Part shown: one piece after another, positions 8,288 through 16,745 of the stretch
Layout: each line of letters starts with the position of its first letter
Numbering within the stretch: the stretch's first letter is position 1
Assembly: GCA_017461725.1 (NCBI GenBank)
Contig: JAFTXG010000007.1
Location: 62,001-126,000, forward strand
DNA length: 64,000 bases
Reading direction: 5' to 3'
Origin: Lachnospiraceae bacterium
GTDB lineage: Bacteria; Bacillota; Clostridia; Lachnospirales; Lachnospiraceae
Notes under the pieces: model-generated
What the model saw: only the letters and a program-made list of their open reading frames with translations
Database searches by the model: none
Told to the model about the DNA's origin: nothing
Translations under genes and position numbers: made by a program

Positions 8288-9019
8288 CTATATAAACACC
8301 TTTGTAATTTCTTGCTCCAGCAATTTTGCTGAGTAACATTTATCTGTTACCAAATCCCAATTGTCTACAAGATGCTCGGCAAAAACATTATATGTATTTA
8401 TACTCTTCTTATCTCCTCGCACCCTGACATCATGGTAATACTTCCCTTTTGCAATAATACTTCTCCATGGATCCTCTATTTTTTCAATGTTCTCAAAATC
8501 ATCATAGGCTGCAACTATCCATGCATCTGTACTATCGCATGGAATAGTAACAATAATTCGACTTTTATCCGGCATATTTATTGTCTCATCCAATACATGT
8601 TTCCCATGATTTATTATATCTTCTATCTCGTCCGAATGACTATTACATGGAATTTCTATTGGACACATCCTTGCTGCTGCTTGCTCACAATAAAGCGGAA
8701 ACTCCTTGCCCTTTTCAGCACAAGTTGTAGACTCACATAGACAATGCACTTCCTTTTCTTTTCTAATAACGTCGCCATCCATTTGAATCACAATAACATC
8801 TATTCTTGGCTGAATGCTATCCATTATAACATCTAAGGGCACTGTCTCCTTGCACCATTTCCATACACCTTTCCAACCATTTCCATAACGCCCCATCATA
8901 TCTGCCTCAGGCTGAAGCGGTAAATATCTATTTTCTTCACCTGTAATTTTATCTATAACCGATTTAAGCACTAAATAATCAGTTGGACCTTCGGACACTA
9001 TTCCTATTACCTTACTCAT
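8288..9019 (-). CDS. TOPRIM-like protein, putative nuclease partner of the adjacent ATPase
   Basis: A 243-aa protein that starts with VIGIVSEGPTDYLVL, the glutamate motif of TOPRIM domains, followed about 60 residues later by VIVIQMDGDV, a DxD-like motif. This is the arrangement of RloB/AriB/OLD-type TOPRIM nucleases. A Cys-rich stretch (HCLCESTTCAEKG) could bind metal. Its ATG overlaps the stop of the ATPase gene (ATGA), so the two are made together. The region is AT-rich compared with the EPS genes on both sides, which suggests transfer. The frame stays open for 26 more codons after the TAG stop. The family was not recognised with certainty. Confidence 0.6.
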   Translation of the reverse strand: MSKVIGIVSEGPTDYLVLKSVIDKITGEENRYLPLQPEADMMGRYGNGWKGVWKWCKETVPLDVIMDSIQPRIDVIVIQMDGDVIRKEKEVHCLCESTTCAEKGKEFPLYCEQAAARMCPIEIPCNSHSDEIEDIINHGKHVLDETINMPDKSRIIVTIPCDSTDAWIVAAYDDFENIEKIEDPWRSIIAKGKYYHDVRVRGDKKSINTYNVFAEHLVDNWDLVTDKCYSAKLLEQEITKVFI

Positions 9020-10203
9020 AGAAGCTCTGGTACACCCCCTAATAATCCGTTAATCCACAATCTTGAAAGGGGTTGTTTTAAACCTAACAACTCTTCGGAA
9101 ACTTGTACTCTGCGTATTTCAACATGTCCATCTTTATTTCTATCGGTAGTAAACAAGCGTATATCATCGTTGGTCAAATCCAAACCATCAAGAACAAGTG
9201 GATTATGCGTTGTCATAAAAACAGTCTTATTCTGTTGAATGACAATGTTGCTGAAAAGTTCTGTAACTTTCTTTGCAAGTCGAGGATTCAAGGCATGATC
9301 AAAGCTGTCTATAGCAAACATTTTAGGGGTTTTCTTATGCATAGCCAGCGCAAGCATAAACAGCACATATAAAGCACCTTCACTGGCATCATATCCAGTA
9401 AACGCAGCTGTATCCTTTAAATATTTATCTCTAAATTCAATAATTTGCTGAGTTGATGGAACACCCGGATTCAAAATCGATTTCTTCGGCTTGCTTACTT
9501 TAAATTCAGCTGCCCAGTCTATCAACTCAAGCACATCCTCCATAAACATAGAACCGAACATCAAATCCCCATCATTCTCATAAAACAAATCTGACATTGC
9601 TTCAGCAAGACGACCACCATTCAGCCCTATTGGATTCACCTGAATCGGATCCGGAACCGTTCCTCTAAGTGTCAATGTATCAGGTTGATAGATTCCATAA
9701 TCAGCAACATACTTTCCTGCTTCAACATAATCCCTACCGGATAAAGCTTCAGAAATTGTATAGTACCCAACCTTATTGTTCATCTGTGCACTACTGGCAT
9801 TACTTCTACCATAAATCTTTTCGCCATTACAGGTCACACTTTCGGCAAAATATTTCCATGAATCATCATCCGTTGGAACGGTTAAGTGCGTAGCATATTC
9901 ATATGCATTTTCTTCTTTGCACCACTTTATAGCCAAATATACTGTTTTGGATTCTTTCAGGATAGAAGAAAATTTTGACTTATAAAGAGCAGATGTGCTT
10001 AAACGTACACCTTTTCTTTGCAAACTATTTGTATTAACTCTATCTGTCATAGCTGCACTAAGCACTCCCACTGCCTCTAACACAGATGATTTTCCAGAAC
10101 CATTTGCACCAATAAATACATTAAGCTTACCCGGCTCAAACGAAACATTATACAAGGATTTGAAGTTTTGAATTGATATCTCTGTAATTTTCATATCTTC
10201 CAA
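9016..10203 (-). CDS. AAA-family ATPase (AAA_15/AAA_21, OLD/RloA-like)
   Basis: A 395-aa ABC/SMC-type ATPase without coiled coil. It has an N-terminal ISIQNFKSL, Walker A GANGSGKSS (about residue 34), a diverged Walker B (FAIDSFDHALNP, about 298; the usual DE pair is DS) and the switch histidine in MTTHNPLVLDGL (about 330). A good ribosome site (AAAGGAGAG) lies 18 nt before the ATG at 10194 but 9 nt before a TTG at 10203, so the TTG start is preferred; the longer frame to 10281 has no such support. The gene is translationally coupled to the TOPRIM gene. The pair resembles PARIS and RloAB-type defence systems. Confidence 0.72.
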   Translation of the reverse strand: MEDMKITEISIQNFKSLYNVSFEPGKLNVFIGANGSGKSSVLEAVGVLSAAMTDRVNTNSLQRKGVRLSTSALYKSKFSSILKESKTVYLAIKWCKEENAYEYATHLTVPTDDDSWKYFAESVTCNGEKIYGRSNASSAQMNNKVGYYTISEALSGRDYVEAGKYVADYGIYQPDTLTLRGTVPDPIQVNPIGLNGGRLAEAMSDLFYENDGDLMFGSMFMEDVLELIDWAAEFKVSKPKKSILNPGVPSTQQIIEFRDKYLKDTAAFTGYDASEGALYVLFMLALAMHKKTPKMFAIDSFDHALNPRLAKKVTELFSNIVIQQNKTVFMTTHNPLVLDGLDLTNDDIRLFTTDRNKDGHVEIRRVQVSEELLGLKQPLSRLWINGLLGGVPELL

Positions 10204-10506
10204 TTTTAATCTCTCCTTTTTAGCAAAAAACAATACATTTAAATCAAATTTAAGTATAGCATTTTTCTCCAAAAAGTCCATATCTAATTTTCGAAAAACC
10301 TTTATTTTATCGGCACTCTCTCATTTTTAGATACTTTATTTTTGCTATTTTTATGTGCATCTAATTTATTTTTTAATATTTTTATTATACCCCAAAACGC
10401 TTTATCTAATTAAGAAAGCACCGCAATGGCTTTAATCCACTCTTTTCTCCCGGGCCAGCCGTTTTATCTCCTCAATCTCATCCTCGTAAGAGATTCTGTG
10501 TTAAAA
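10204..10506. other. AT-rich intergenic stretch, nothing recognised
   Basis: About 300 bp between the ATPase gene and the gene that precedes it. It is very AT-rich from 10290 to 10420 and has no open frame of note, no clear stem-loop with a U-tract and no confident promoter, although a promoter for the ATPase pair could lie here. Confidence 0.4.
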
Positions 10507-11418
10507 TCATATTTTTTTTGATGTTTCCTCCACCTTGCGAGCTGAAAGCCGATCTCCAACGCAGAAAACCAGCCTCCAATCTATCTGCTGCACGTCAAAG
10601 CCGTTCACTTTGCCCGCATAAAAGTCGTCTACTGTGGCCTCACCACCGTCTACATGGACAATCTTTGCCAGATGGTGTGTCAGAATTTCCTGCCGGTCAT
10701 AATTTTTCTCTGCAAACTCACACAGAAACCGGATATCTTCTGCCCGGTTATCGCAGGAGCATAATGACTCCAGTGTCTGCCCATGAATCTCGCGCAGCGC
10801 GCCAAGCGCCGAGTGAAATTCTTCTCTCAAATTGATCGGGCGCGAAAATGTACGAATATATCTGCGGTTCCCATCATCCCACTTGGCATATTCCCTCAGC
10901 AGCCTTTCCGGCTCTGCCGCCGGATATTTTCCGATCCCAGAACCTTTGGCTGCTGCAGAACCATCAGCTGCCTGACGGTTTCCACCAAAACAGTGCACCA
11001 CATTGCTGCAGTGCTGCCCATAATTTCGCACTACGGACACAAAGGAATACGATTGATGATTTTCATAATACGTGCTGCTCAACCGATCGAACTGACTTGC
11101 CAACGGTGAGTTCTTTCCATACCGCTGCCTCAGCAGGGTTTTCGTGTGATCCACATAAGCCCGCAGCGCAGAGAGAAAATCCCGGCAGAGCGATTCCGCC
11201 TTCCGCAGATTTGCGGAAAGAAATTCGCCGGAAAAGGTCGCCGTCTCGCACCACGCATCCAGCTCTGCCAGCGCTTCCTCGGCAAAAAGCATCTCCACTT
11301 CCAGGGCAAACAAAACTTCGCCGTTATCTCTCGCTGAGATCAGGCGATGGAATAGTTCGTCCGGCAGCGCTTTCAGGCTCCGGATCTGGTCGTCTCGGAG
11401 TTCAAGGATGCAGTACAT
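10507..11418 (-). CDS. Uncharacterised protein with a HEPN-like RNYxQH motif
   Basis: A 303-aa soluble, mostly helical protein. I do not recognise the family. The sequence VVRNYGQHCSN near residue 130 fits the R-x4-H signature of HEPN ribonucleases and follows a helical stretch (LRAYVDHTKTLLRQRYGK), as in HEPN folds. AGGAGG precedes the start. It follows the GT4 gene by 16 bp, but its content suggests no role in sugar transfer. A 35-codon fragment related to residues 71-100 lies at 12574-12681, so the gene was once part of a duplicated segment. It could belong with the ATPase/TOPRIM pair, or be an unrelated passenger. Confidence 0.55.
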   Translation of the reverse strand: MYCILELRDDQIRSLKALPDELFHRLISARDNGEVLFALEVEMLFAEEALAELDAWCETATFSGEFLSANLRKAESLCRDFLSALRAYVDHTKTLLRQRYGKNSPLASQFDRLSSTYYENHQSYSFVSVVRNYGQHCSNVVHCFGGNRQAADGSAAAKGSGIGKYPAAEPERLLREYAKWDDGNRRYIRTFSRPINLREEFHSALGALREIHGQTLESLCSCDNRAEDIRFLCEFAEKNYDRQEILTHHLAKIVHVDGGEATVDDFYAGKVNGFDVQQIDWRLVFCVGDRLSARKVEETSKKI

Positions 11419-11434
11419 AAAAGCCTCCTGTATA

Positions 11435-12526
11435 TCAATCTATTTCTAGGTTGCCCAGCGCCTTTATCGTGGCCTCCACGACCTTACTCTTCTCGAACCG
11501 TTTCTCCACATGCTTTCGTCCTCGGATGCCCATGGCCGCCCGCTTCTCGCGCGGCAACGCCGCAAAGGCCTTCAGCGCCTCATACAATGACTCGGCATCC
11601 TTCACCTCACACAGCAGTCCGCTCTCACCCTCGATCACCGTCTCCATACAGCCATGAATCCGGCTGGTAATCACCGGGCGACCGGTAGCTGCCGCCTCCA
11701 AAAGCACATTGCTCATGCCCTCATGATAGCTGGGAAGCACCACACAATCTGCTGCCGCATAATAGGGGCGGGGCTCCTCCTGAAAACCATGGAATTTCGC
11801 GATTCCAAGCTCCACAAGCTCCTCGACACGCTCTTTATACTCGTCCTCAAAGAATCCCACCAGATCCAGAACAAAGGGCACCTGCTCCGCATGCAGCCTC
11901 CTCGCCGCCTCAAACAGCTCGTCCATGCCCTTCTCCTTCATAATCCGCCCGAGATACAGAAAATGAATCTCCCGATTTTCCGGATAAGGCCGACACGGAT
12001 AACTCTCCAGATTGATTCCGGCACCGTTCAGGAGCGTCTGGCGCTCGGCGGAAAGGATATTGCGGCGGCGAAACTCCTCTGCATTCCCCTCGTTCTCAAA
12101 AAAAACCGTCCGCACCCTACGAAACGCCGCCTTATACAGCAGCGTCACAAACTGCGCCAGGCCCTTTCGCTGAAACGCAGTGCCCAGGCCCTGCACATTG
12201 GCACAATAAGGGATTCCAGCCAGACTACAGGCAATGCCGGCATAAATGTTTGGCTTGATGGAATAAGTGATTACCAGATCGGGCAGCTCACTTTTCAGCA
12301 GCCTGCGATACTCGGCAAACAGCTTCAGGTCTGTCTTCGGGTTAATGCCGCGGCGGTCCACCGCTGTGTCAATGCACTTCAACCCCAGCGCCTGGAAATC
12401 CTCCTCATGCCCCACAAAGGGCATACTCAGGACCACTTCGTGATCCTTCATCAGGGTCTGGATCAGCTCCAGACGAAAGCGATAAAGCATATAGGAATGA
12501 TTGGTAATAATCAAAATCTTGCTCAT
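11435..12526 (-). CDS. GT4 family glycosyltransferase
   Basis: A 363-aa GT-B fold transferase, adding a sugar from a nucleotide donor to the lipid-linked EPS repeat on the cytoplasmic face. The N-terminal half starts MSKILIITNHSYMLYRFRLEL and has PNIYAGIACSLAGIPY. The C-terminal donor domain has FLYLGRIMKEKG and the family motif PSYHEGMSNVLLEAAATGRP (about residues 275-295), the E-x7-E retaining signature. The open frame runs back to 12580, but those codons resemble the 3' end of the priming transferase gene. The ATG at 12526 has GGGAG 10 nt upstream and gives the natural family start. It is the intact partner of the remnant at 7414-7458. Confidence 0.88.
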   Translation of the reverse strand: MSKILIITNHSYMLYRFRLELIQTLMKDHEVVLSMPFVGHEEDFQALGLKCIDTAVDRRGINPKTDLKLFAEYRRLLKSELPDLVITYSIKPNIYAGIACSLAGIPYCANVQGLGTAFQRKGLAQFVTLLYKAAFRRVRTVFFENEGNAEEFRRRNILSAERQTLLNGAGINLESYPCRPYPENREIHFLYLGRIMKEKGMDELFEAARRLHAEQVPFVLDLVGFFEDEYKERVEELVELGIAKFHGFQEEPRPYYAAADCVVLPSYHEGMSNVLLEAAATGRPVITSRIHGCMETVIEGESGLLCEVKDAESLYEALKAFAALPREKRAAMGIRGRKHVEKRFEKSKVVEATIKALGNLEID

Positions 12527-12573
12527 TGTCAAATTTCTCCCTATTCGTACCTTTTGTTGCGGCTGCAGTACAT
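12527..12573 (-). pseudogene. Remnant of the 3' end of a priming-transferase gene
   Basis: These bases and a few beyond them, just before the GT4 start, align with the last codons of the priming transferase gene (7451-7500). Both read, in the minus direction, AATGT-CTGC near the start, then AAGGTAC, GGAGA and AATGAG. In one frame the encoded GAECTAAATKGTNREKF parallels GAAECAADATEGTGGEKTE of the intact gene. Identity is moderate, about 70 percent by eye, so the call is less certain than its partner remnant. Confidence 0.55.
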
Positions 12574-12681
12574 TCAGCACCGCTGCCTCTGCAGGGTTTT
12601 CGTGTAATCCATATAAGCCCGCAACGCAAAGGAAAAATCCCAGCAGAGCGATTCCGCCTTCCGCAGGTGGTTTTCAATCAT
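12574..12681 (-). pseudogene. Fragment of a second copy of the 10507-11418 gene
   Basis: A 35-codon frame (MIENHLRKAESLC... ending QRQRC) matches residues 71-100 of the uncharacterised protein at 10507-11418. The two segments (12579-12666 and 11120-11208) differ at about 8 of 88 bases by eye. Similarity stops abruptly at both ends. The fragment shows that this gene, followed by the priming transferase and GT4 genes, once existed twice in tandem. Confidence 0.78.
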
Positions 12682-12698
12682 CTTGATCGTCTTCCAAC

Positions 12699-13166
12699 TT
12701 ATCGAATATCTTTTCGTATAAGCAGTCTCGTCACTTTTCTTACCACTCTTGCGACCATGTTTTTCAATCGAATGAAAGCGGAAGGCTTCTCCACCACAAA
12801 CAACCTTTCACATTCCGCAATCATTCCGCTGCGAATCATCTCCAACACCTGCCCGCGATTTTCTTTTGCTTTTGAAGGACTCCGCATCGACTGATTCTGC
12901 TGACTGGCCTGTTCCAGTGTCACCGGCTTTACCACAAGGCGCTCCTCAATTTGCTCAAAGAGCCTCCGGCCCTTTTCTGACCGCAGCAGCACCACCACCG
13001 ACGTACCTTTATCATCGTCCATCTCCTGGGCAATATCCCAGATTCCCCAGAAATCTCCGATGGCCAGATCACTGACCCGGACATATCCTTTGAACTGACA
13101 GTTCTCGCAAGAAGGACGGTTAATTTGCATCTCCCACTTACTCAGAAAGCACAAATATACCCACAT
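12699..13166 (-). pseudogene. C-terminal remnant of a coenzyme F420 hydrogenase/dehydrogenase beta-subunit-type gene
   Basis: The 155 codons encode NRPSCENCQFKG, SDLAIGDFWGIW and GTSVVVLLRSEKGRRLFEQI. These are the C-terminal motifs of the F420-hydrogenase beta-like iron-sulfur proteins common in polysaccharide loci, which are usually about 400 residues and start with a 4Fe-4S ferredoxin domain. Here that N-terminal part is missing: similarity starts about 20 bp after the stop of the acetyltransferase gene, and no ribosome site precedes the first possible start. The remaining PSCxxC motif is intact. It is probably a decayed gene truncated at its 5' end by recombination. Confidence 0.7.
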
Positions 13167-13188
13167 ACAATATGAACCTTTTTGAAAT

Positions 13189-13746
13189 TCAGCATTGGAT
13201 ATTAGATTTTAAAATTTTTGCAGGCACACCGCCTACAACGCAATTATCCGGAACATCCCGAATAACAACTGCGTTCGCCCCAATAGTTACATGGTTTCCA
13301 ACATGAATTGGTCCCAGTACTTTGGCACCACAGGTGATCATTACATTATCCCCAATTACCGGAGGGTCCCCTTGTCCATTATAGCCAATAGTAACCTGTT
13401 GATTAACCCAACAGTTCTCCCCAATAGATTTTGCCGCAATCATCGTGGCAAATCCGTGCTGAATATATAAACCACCTCCAATTTCAAACGCATCGATATA
13501 GAGGGACTCCATTGGCGGATAAAAGAATTGGAACAGGCGGCGACGAATGGCATGCTTTCTGTTGCGATAAATCACCAGATTTCGAAATTCCTTATATCGC
13601 CAAAGCAACTGTGCCATAGCGGAACGGTCGGAACAATCCAGACGATACATCTGCTTCCAGCGGACAAGATCTTTTTGAAACAGGTCGTCAATAGTTATTA
13701 GCATACTGGGTAAGATATATCGAAGAAGCATTAATATTCGTTTCAT
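13189..13746 (-). CDS. Serine acetyltransferase-like hexapeptide O-acetyltransferase
   Basis: A 185-aa CysE-type left-handed beta-helix protein. The helical N-terminal part (about 1-90) is followed by hexapeptide repeats: GGGLYIQHGFATMIA, IGENCWVNQQVTIGY, PVIGDNVMITCGAKVLGPI, IGANAVVIRDVPDN and VVGGVPAKILK. The usual catalytic His is present in YIQHG. In this setting it most likely acetylates a sugar of the EPS repeat from acetyl-CoA rather than serine; this is inference from the neighbours. The ribosome site AGAAGGAG precedes the ATG. Confidence 0.82.
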   Translation of the reverse strand: MKRILMLLRYILPSMLITIDDLFQKDLVRWKQMYRLDCSDRSAMAQLLWRYKEFRNLVIYRNRKHAIRRRLFQFFYPPMESLYIDAFEIGGGLYIQHGFATMIAAKSIGENCWVNQQVTIGYNGQGDPPVIGDNVMITCGAKVLGPIHVGNHVTIGANAVVIRDVPDNCVVGGVPAKILKSNIQC

Positions 13747-13769
13747 ATATTCTCCTTCTGCGGACAGTA

Positions 13770-15656
13770 TCAGAGCACTCGGGCAATAATTTGGTTGTTA
13801 TATTCCTCGTCATCGCAATCTACGACCTGATTGCCACCACACACTTCATTAGTAAATTTTCCGGGGATCTGCTCATGTTCCTTGGCCCCCCGCAGGAACC
13901 ATTCGTACTCGATATCCACATGACCGATATCGAGAGCCTGCATCCCCATACCAGCAAAATCGGCGGCCAATACGGTAGCTGTGGGCCCCAGTGCCAGTAA
14001 AAGTAATTCCCCATTCCATACTTCACAGACGGTTTCAACTATCTTGCCATACCGATCAAAAGCATTCGTTGCTGGGCATAATATGCGCTTGATGGATGCC
14101 GCATTGTCAAACAGGTCGTTACCAATTCCTAAACGAGTCTCCTCTCCTTCGACAACTATCAGGTCTCTTGCATCCCAAAGCTTTCGTATTTGTGTAAAAA
14201 TCCGCTTTGCGATTTTAACCTTCTGAAATGCAATATAGAAACGAGTAATCTGAGAATCGCCAAAAGAATAGTTTCCGTTACCGTGTTTTCTAATCAGTTC
14301 CACAATATGATGGTGCTGATTATTTCGTTCTCCCCAAGAATACCAGAACATCCTGGAATGTTTTGTACGTCCAAGGATTGTATTCAACGCTAGGGGAATA
14401 CACACAAGCAAATTTGGATTTTTGTTCCCTAGAACATCCTCCAATTTTGCCGCAAGAACCTTGGAGCGATTTTGAAAGCCCAAATCCCTGTCGGGCTGCA
14501 AAATCAGTTCAAACTCACCGTCACCGAAACGAGAAATGGAGCACTCGTGTTGAAGGATGTATTCGATTGTCTCTTCAGGAGACATAATATTAAGACAATG
14601 ATGTTTATTTTTTTTGTGGTATATGGCACTTAGCATAATATTTGAGCAATAAATTCTTTCCCAGCAAGCAATAATTTTTTTTTTCATATTCTCTCCATAT
14701 GTTCCAAATATCATATTACAGATTCGACTACGAACCGGATACACGATTTCCAAAATGGCTTCGTATTCAGGCCATGTACGATCGATCTGTAATGCGTAAC
14801 GTCGGAGTATGCTCTTCATTTTCCTCCGTAGCTGTTTAATCTCATTAACGTAATCCTGTTTAACCACACAAGCACTATAATATTGTGAACCAAGCATCCA
14901 GAGATAAGACTGAACCCTTCGTGCCAAGGCCTTAGGATAGTCATGTTCTTCAAAAAAGGAGAGTTGCTCATCAAACGCCTCTATCACCTCCATGCGGCGC
15001 GGCGTCCAAGCTGAAGTCGTAATACTGTTTGGATTATGATAATAACAGTACAATGGTTCTGAAATTACTGCAAGTTTTTCCTGATCAAACAGAATCTTGT
15101 AGGTCGTGAATTCATCTTCATGAAGTTTACCATTGGGATAGCGGATCTGGGTGAAACATTCTCTTCCATAAAGTTTTGCGCACGCAATCGTTGCATTAAC
15201 CGTATGTTCAACATAGAACCACTCCGGTTTCTGTACTTTAGCTGAAAGACAGTTTTCGTCAATTTGAATATCTTCTCCCTCTGTTTCACCATAACCACAA
15301 ATGCTGACTGTCACATCATGTGTGATCACCGCGTGATAAAGCGCTTCTAACATTTGGGGATGAATCCAATCATCGCTATCAATAAAACTGATCCACTGGC
15401 TATCAGAATTAACAAAAACCCAATCGATACCTACATTTCGGGCAGCAGACAAACCACCGTTTTGCTGATGAATTACCACCACACGACTGTCCTTTGCTGC
15501 GTATTCATCACAGATAGCCGGGCATCCATCAGGACTGCCATCATCGACCAGAATCAATTCAAAATCGGTAAAACTCTGCCTCAAAATACTGTCCACACAG
15601 TGGCGCAGATACGGTTCGACTTTATATACCGGAACTATCACACTAATCTGCGGCAT
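13770..15656 (-). CDS. Bifunctional glycosyltransferase: GT2 domain fused to a GT-D (DUF1792) domain
   Basis: A 628-aa two-domain enzyme. Residues 1 to about 320 are a GT-A fold GT2 transferase (PQISVIVPVYKVEPYL, VDDGSPDGC, metal motif IDSDD near 93). Residues about 365-600 match the GT-D fold family first described in SP_1767-type enzymes, with SRFGDGEFELIL (the D-x-E motif near 380), VVEGEETRLGIGNDLF and LALGPTATVLAADFAGMG. Each half should add one sugar, so a single protein may carry out two steps of repeat assembly. The start has AAGGAGG 7 nt upstream and overlaps the pyruvyltransferase gene by 19 bp. Confidence 0.88.
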   Translation of the reverse strand: MPQISVIVPVYKVEPYLRHCVDSILRQSFTDFELILVDDGSPDGCPAICDEYAAKDSRVVVIHQQNGGLSAARNVGIDWVFVNSDSQWISFIDSDDWIHPQMLEALYHAVITHDVTVSICGYGETEGEDIQIDENCLSAKVQKPEWFYVEHTVNATIACAKLYGRECFTQIRYPNGKLHEDEFTTYKILFDQEKLAVISEPLYCYYHNPNSITTSAWTPRRMEVIEAFDEQLSFFEEHDYPKALARRVQSYLWMLGSQYYSACVVKQDYVNEIKQLRRKMKSILRRYALQIDRTWPEYEAILEIVYPVRSRICNMIFGTYGENMKKKIIACWERIYCSNIMLSAIYHKKNKHHCLNIMSPEETIEYILQHECSISRFGDGEFELILQPDRDLGFQNRSKVLAAKLEDVLGNKNPNLLVCIPLALNTILGRTKHSRMFWYSWGERNNQHHHIVELIRKHGNGNYSFGDSQITRFYIAFQKVKIAKRIFTQIRKLWDARDLIVVEGEETRLGIGNDLFDNAASIKRILCPATNAFDRYGKIVETVCEVWNGELLLLALGPTATVLAADFAGMGMQALDIGHVDIEYEWFLRGAKEHEQIPGKFTNEVCGGNQVVDCDDEEYNNQIIARVL

Positions 15657-16744
15657 TGTTTTACCTCCTTACAGTTTGCGAGGATATCCTTGGCAAGTTC
15701 TTCATAATATGGTATCAGGTGCGAATTATCGTACTTGTGCTCTTCTTTGGAAATCCTATGATATTCCTCTGTAATTAACGCGACATCATCTACAAAGCGT
15801 ATATAGTCCAGTTTCCTGATCCATTCATAGCTCCCCCGTACCTTGGGGCTTTTGCTATCCACAACGATACAAGGCGTGCCCGTAATGGCACAGAAGATCA
15901 TTCCATGGAGTCGGTCTGTGATAACTAGCTCCGCGCCCAAAAATTCATCAAATTTCGCTTGTAGCGCAGCAACGCGCTGTTCCACTGTAATTCGACCTTT
16001 TACAACCATATCCGTATCACAAACATGGACTCCAAACAGCTCTGCCACCTGCTGCCGGATGATCTTCTCCTGATTTTCAGTTCTGGTCTTTTCACGGTCA
16101 TCTCGCAAGCAAAGCAAACATCCTTTGCGGGGAACACTATGTAAATCTCTCTCTAAAGACATAACCATATCAGGCATCAACCGCACATCTTTATAGATGA
16201 GCTTCATAAAATCATAAGAAATCTTCTCCCTAGCATAAATCGTTAAACTTTTATGACGATTATAGATTTTTACAGACTTCTGCAATTCTTCCCTTCCCCA
16301 ATCACTATCCTCATAAAACATGGTATTGGGAAACAATAAAATAGGAGATTCGGGATTTTTCTCGATAATTTTACGCATCGACAATTCTGCATCAAACCAT
16401 AACGTACCCAAATACCCACCACCTTGCGCAAATATTGGATGCCGATTCATAATGCTCAACAAATTGTAGCGCATGAGTTCCCAAATCCAATTGCTCGAAA
16501 CCTCAATATAATGTATGTTATTACGATCAAGCAATTCCGTCTCGGATAATGTAATAGCATGATCGCCCAAATTACCGTGTTCAGGTGTCAAGACCAAAAA
16601 CACCGTATCAGGGTATTTTTTTAACTCTGCCTTTATCTCGCGCAAATAGGTATTTTTAATTTCATTTCTTCTTTCCCTATAAGCAGGGTATTCATGCAAC
16701 CATCCATGTAATCGTCGCAATGGATATAAAATGTCTTTTTTCAT
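15638..16744 (-). CDS. Polysaccharide pyruvyl transferase family protein
   Basis: A 368-aa member of the PS_pyruv_trans family (CsaB/ExoV type), predicted to attach a pyruvate ketal from PEP to a sugar of the polymer. It shows the early motif HGNLGDHAI, the middle FAQGGGYLG and the C-terminal ITDRLHGMIFCAITGTPCIV, the conserved box of this family. The ATG at 16744 is 1 bp after the stop of the Wzt gene; a GTG four codons earlier is less likely. A second domain of the same family is fused to a GT32 transferase at 18910-20736. Confidence 0.88.
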   Translation of the reverse strand: MKKDILYPLRRLHGWLHEYPAYRERRNEIKNTYLREIKAELKKYPDTVFLVLTPEHGNLGDHAITLSETELLDRNNIHYIEVSSNWIWELMRYNLLSIMNRHPIFAQGGGYLGTLWFDAELSMRKIIEKNPESPILLFPNTMFYEDSDWGREELQKSVKIYNRHKSLTIYAREKISYDFMKLIYKDVRLMPDMVMSLERDLHSVPRKGCLLCLRDDREKTRTENQEKIIRQQVAELFGVHVCDTDMVVKGRITVEQRVAALQAKFDEFLGAELVITDRLHGMIFCAITGTPCIVVDSKSPKVRGSYEWIRKLDYIRFVDDVALITEEYHRISKEEHKYDNSHLIPYYEELAKDILANCKEVKQCRRLV

Positions 16745-16745
16745 A

